Shown: one piece after another, positions 5,301-7,952 of the stretch
How the letters are laid out: the number at the start of each line of letters is the position of its first letter
Position numbering within the stretch: the first letter of the stretch is position 1
NCBI GenBank assembly: GCA_964354225.1
Contig: CAYGZC010000138.1
Coordinates: 1-7,952 of the forward strand
Source: CAYGZC01 sp964354225
GTDB taxonomy: Bacteria; Bacteroidota; Ignavibacteria; UBA10030; SZUA-254
Reading direction: 5' to 3'
Length of the DNA stretch: 7,952 nucleotides
Notes under the pieces: generated by a model
The model's input: the letters and a program-made list of their open reading frames with translations, nothing else
Database searches by the model: none
Told to the model about the DNA's origin: nothing
Translations under genes and position numbers: made by a program

Positions 5301-6410
5301 TTATTCCACAATCCTCCCAATCACTCCCCCACCGAGAAGTTTCTCACCGTCATACATCACGAGCGACTGCCCGGGAGTGATTGCACGCTTCGGCTCGTCA
5401 AAGTCAACACGAATATTTCCATCAGCTTCTGCACTCGCCGTCGCAGTGGCGGGAGTGTCTTTATAACGAACCATCGCTTGCACACGCATTGTACCATTCA
5501 GCTTTGGGATCCCGATGAAATTTACATTACCTGCAATTAAACCTTTATGGTGCAAATCAGCTTCTCGCCCGATTTTCACAAGATTATTTTTATCATCTAT
5601 CTCCGAGACATAAACTCTCTGACCGTGAGCACCAATACCACTCCTCTGTCCAATTGTGTAAAATGGTATGCCATCGTGCTTGCCCGCAACCTTTCCATCA
5701 AGCATAATGTCACCGGAAGGAATAGTTACATTCATTTTCGCGAGTCGCTCCCGCATGAAGCGCCGGTAATCGTCATCGGCTACAAAACAAATCTCGAAGC
5801 TCTCCGGCTTCGTTGCAGTTTTCAATTCATACTTTGCGGCAATCTGGCGAACTTCGGACTTGGTGAGATCACCAAGCGGAAAGATTGTCCGCCTCAGTGC
5901 ATCCTGTTTCAGTCCCCAAAGTGCATACGTTTGATCCTTGTCGTTATCTTTTCCGCGCGTGATAACGTAACGTTTATTTAGTTCATCGAAACCAACACGC
6001 GCATAATGACCCGTTGCAATGTAATCGGCACCAAGTGCATCCGCCTTATTAAGCAGCTCTCCCCATTTTATTTTTGTGTTGCAGATAACGCAGGGATTGG
6101 GTGTGCGACCATGCATATATTCATCAACAAAATTATCGATAACCTCCTTACCGAACTGTTCCGATAGATCCAATATGTAATGAGGGATGCCAAGCTTCAC
6201 CGCAACCATCCGCGCATCGTTGAATGCATCCAATCCGCAGCAGCTCGATTCACGGTTAACGTTTCCACCAACCTCATCGAAGTTGTACATCTTCATCGTT
6301 ACACCGATGACATTGTACCCCTGCTCTAACAAAATTGCGGCAGCGACGGACGAATCCACACCGCCGCTCATCGCAACAACAACAGTTTTATTTTTATTAG
6401 AATTGTTCAT
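5301..6410 (-). CDS. mnmA: tRNA-specific 2-thiouridylase MnmA
   Basis: Catalyses ATP-dependent 2-thiolation of the wobble uridine U34 in tRNA-Glu, -Gln and -Lys, taking persulfide sulfur from a cysteine desulfurase, directly or through a relay. At 369 residues it has the usual family length. The N-terminal adenine-nucleotide hydrolase domain has the PP-loop S-G-G-V-D-S-S (15-21), then T-P-N-P-C-V-I-C-N with the first catalytic Cys at 107, and A-T-G-H-Y-A-R (132-138). The second catalytic Cys is C208 in F-E-I-C-F-V. Downstream are I-P-F-Y-T-I-G-Q-R (about 248-256) and the C-terminal beta-barrel with P-K-R-A-I-T-P-G-Q-S-L-V. An R-E-S-S-C-C-G segment (53-59) carries two extra cysteines in a variable region. 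The ATG at 6408-6410 is preceded by an A/T-rich leader without a Shine-Dalgarno sequence. The gene begins 101 bp after the stop of the barrel-protein gene in the same direction; cotranscription is possible. Confidence 0.96.
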   Translation of the reverse strand: MNNSNKNKTVVVAMSGGVDSSVAAAILLEQGYNVIGVTMKMYNFDEVGGNVNRESSCCGLDAFNDARMVAVKLGIPHYILDLSEQFGKEVIDNFVDEYMHGRTPNPCVICNTKIKWGELLNKADALGADYIATGHYARVGFDELNKRYVITRGKDNDKDQTYALWGLKQDALRRTIFPLGDLTKSEVRQIAAKYELKTATKPESFEICFVADDDYRRFMRERLAKMNVTIPSGDIMLDGKVAGKHDGIPFYTIGQRSGIGAHGQRVYVSEIDDKNNLVKIGREADLHHKGLIAGNVNFIGIPKLNGTMRVQAMVRYKDTPATATASAEADGNIRVDFDEPKRAITPGQSLVMYDGEKLLGGGVIGRIVE

Positions 6411-6511
6411 ATTTCATTTTAAAAATATGAAAAAGTGGTATAAGAACAAAAATCTGATGTATAAAACAGGTAATAATTTTTTAATTTTTAATTTTACATT
6501 TTGCATTGTTA

Positions 6512-7952
6512 CTAAAATCCAATATCCATCTGAGCGGCTACACGATTATCATGGTTCCCGGGAAGCTGATCAAGCCCAGTCCCGATTCGTTTCACATCAT
6601 CCCTGATGTAATCTGAATATTTCACTGAAAGCTTTACATGATTTATTAGCTCGTACTTAAAAAGAAAGTACCATCGGACACCGCTTCCATAGAGAATGGG
6701 CTGAGTTAGAACGCCATCCAAATCGCGCTCATATTCGAATACGCCGGAAAAATAAGAATCGGACCGGAAAACAATAATGCGCGTATTCATTATAAAATTT
6801 GATGTAGGTTTAAATATAACCTCCTGATAAGTCAGAAATCCTTTCTCCCCTTTCCGCACCCCACTCGAGCGAAGTAATAATTGCTCATATCTACACCTCA
6901 CTGAAATTTTGGGAGAGACTTGATAATCGAAATTCAAACGAATATTATGCTTATACTGGCGTTCGATTACATCGGATATAAATCCATTTATGTTTGTAAT
7001 GGATTCCGTAACATTACTAACTTTTCTACGATATCTCAGTGCAATATCCAAATTCTTGAACGGTGAGAATTCGATGTATGTCAACAGATCATTACCAGCC
7101 GAAGGAAATGGCATTTGCTCAATAGATTGGTACTGATCGTAGTATGAAGATATGGTAACGTTGTGCAGTGGTTTAATACGCACACCAGTATAAAATCCTT
7201 TTTCATTCGACGCTTGTTCTCCAAATCCTAAACCGTGCAAACTAACTAATTGCAGTGGATAATATCTTCCTGAAATAATTATGTTCACGGCATCATCTGG
7301 AGCTATCACTAAACCGGAGCTGCCTGCAATTCTTTCATTACCTCTCACCAACTCACCAAACACGGATACCGTTGGCAATGAAAAATTATAATCGAATGAA
7401 ATTACCGAATACATATCACCAGAAAATTTGCGTCCTTCATCGAGCAAGACATTCCGGGAATAACTCGCTTGAAAATATGCAAAACCAATCGAATTGAGCT
7501 GCGATAATTTATAGCTGCATCTCGCTCCAATAATTTTCTCTCTCACTGTATTTCTCTTGTTCATTTCATTGCTCGTTCGGAAATATCCCATATCATAAAA
7601 ACTCCTCACCCGACCGTTTGAATCCAACGATGCACTCCGATATTGATTCGCATAAAATATGATTGGAGAAAATCTGCCTACGTTCCATTCACTTGCCGCT
7701 CCCCTGAAAAAATTACTCTCGCCGGATGAAAGATACGGATTCAATCCTGATGGCTTTCTTTTAACCGGTGCGATTACTTCGGCACCTTTTGAAACATCAT
7801 AACTGCGCCAGAGAGCTATCCCCTGTCCCGCCTCAACAAAATAATCGCCGAGAACGAGTTTTGAAAGAGGTCCGTAATCTGAGATGCTCAGGTTTCCCGT
7901 TACAAAATCATTAAACCGCACTTCACCCGCATCCTTTTCAATCAAAACTCCG
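6512..7952 (-). CDS. Outer-membrane beta-barrel protein, C-terminal part (HhH-associated barrel type); N-terminus cut by window edge
   Basis: The open frame runs without a stop to the right edge, so the true start lies outside; the TTG at 7943-7945 is just an internal codon. The 480 visible residues are almost entirely alternating polar/aromatic strands, as in a large outer-membrane barrel, and end in D-I-G-F with a C-terminal Phe suited to BAM recognition. The first visible part has a conserved-looking block: L-V-L-G-D-Y-F-V-E-A-G-Q-G-I near 7810-7860, V-K-R-K-P-S-G-L-N-P-Y at about 7730-7765, and F-F-R-G-A-A at about 7690-7708. I associate this block with the barrel of Bacteroidota/Chlorobi proteins annotated as helix-hairpin-helix (ComEA-related) outer-membrane proteins. 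That link is from memory and inference, and the HhH part would lie beyond the window. Function is unknown; a transport or DNA-uptake role would be speculation. Confidence 0.75.
   Translation of the reverse strand, partial: GVLIEKDAGEVRFNDFVTGNLSISDYGPLSKLVLGDYFVEAGQGIALWRSYDVSKGAEVIAPVKRKPSGLNPYLSSGESNFFRGAASEWNVGRFSPIIFYANQYRSASLDSNGRVRSFYDMGYFRTSNEMNKRNTVREKIIGARCSYKLSQLNSIGFAYFQASYSRNVLLDEGRKFSGDMYSVISFDYNFSLPTVSVFGELVRGNERIAGSSGLVIAPDDAVNIIISGRYYPLQLVSLHGLGFGEQASNEKGFYTGVRIKPLHNVTISSYYDQYQSIEQMPFPSAGNDLLTYIEFSPFKNLDIALRYRRKVSNVTESITNINGFISDVIERQYKHNIRLNFDYQVSPKISVRCRYEQLLLRSSGVRKGEKGFLTYQEVIFKPTSNFIMNTRIIVFRSDSYFSGVFEYERDLDGVLTQPILYGSGVRWYFLFKYELINHVKLSVKYSDYIRDDVKRIGTGLDQLPGNHDNRVAAQMDIGF

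Noticed and set aside
6422..6449. Possible minus-strand promoter for mnmA, TTGTTC and TATTTT 16 bp apart
   Set aside because: Both boxes are weak in an A/T-rich stretch where such matches are expected by chance, and it would leave almost no leader.

Overview
The window is a compact bacterial chromosome segment of about 8 kb. All six supported genes lie on the minus strand, so they read right to left in these coordinates. The lytic transglycosylase subtype, the outer-membrane barrel and the single-subunit carboxyltransferase suggest a Gram-negative member of the Bacteroidota/Chlorobiota (FCB) assemblage. Two promoters have a full TTGACA box, a 17-bp spacer and a TATATT box, and one gene has a strong Shine-Dalgarno sequence. 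Classical Bacteroidia usually lack both, so a Chlorobi/Ignavibacteria-type lineage is more likely. This placement is inference; no rRNA or other phylogenetic marker is present.

Layout from the upstream (right) end: (i) 6512-7952, the C-terminal part of an outer-membrane beta-barrel protein, cut by the window edge; (ii) 5301-6410, mnmA, the tRNA U34 2-thiolase; (iii) 5077-5300, a spacer with no convincing gene; (iv) 4336-5067, an AT-rich orphan gene for a one-helix membrane protein with a charged cytoplasmic domain; (v) 4019-4335, a non-coding stretch packed with short perfect hairpins, some related to each other; (vi) 2654-4018, a polytopic GT-C-like membrane glycosyltransferase; (vii) 2407-2653, a spacer holding a 15-bp nested inverted repeat and the promoter of the next gene; (viii) 847-2406, the carboxyltransferase subunit of an acyl-CoA (propionyl-CoA type) carboxylase; (ix) 739-846, a spacer with a second, very similar promoter; (x) 1-738, the N-terminal two thirds or so of an MltD-like lytic transglycosylase lipoprotein, cut by the left edge.

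The genes do not form one pathway. They are core functions (cell-wall remodelling, acyl-CoA carboxylation, tRNA modification, envelope) that appear to be transcribed largely as separate units. No phage, transposon, CRISPR or defence system is visible. The most unusual content is non-coding: the hairpin cluster at 4047-4286, in which the same outer arms enclose either a simple tetraloop or a 42-nt block of smaller hairpins, and the inverted repeat at 2525-2574, in which each arm is itself a hairpin. These look like intergenic repeat elements and are the best candidates for something undescribed.
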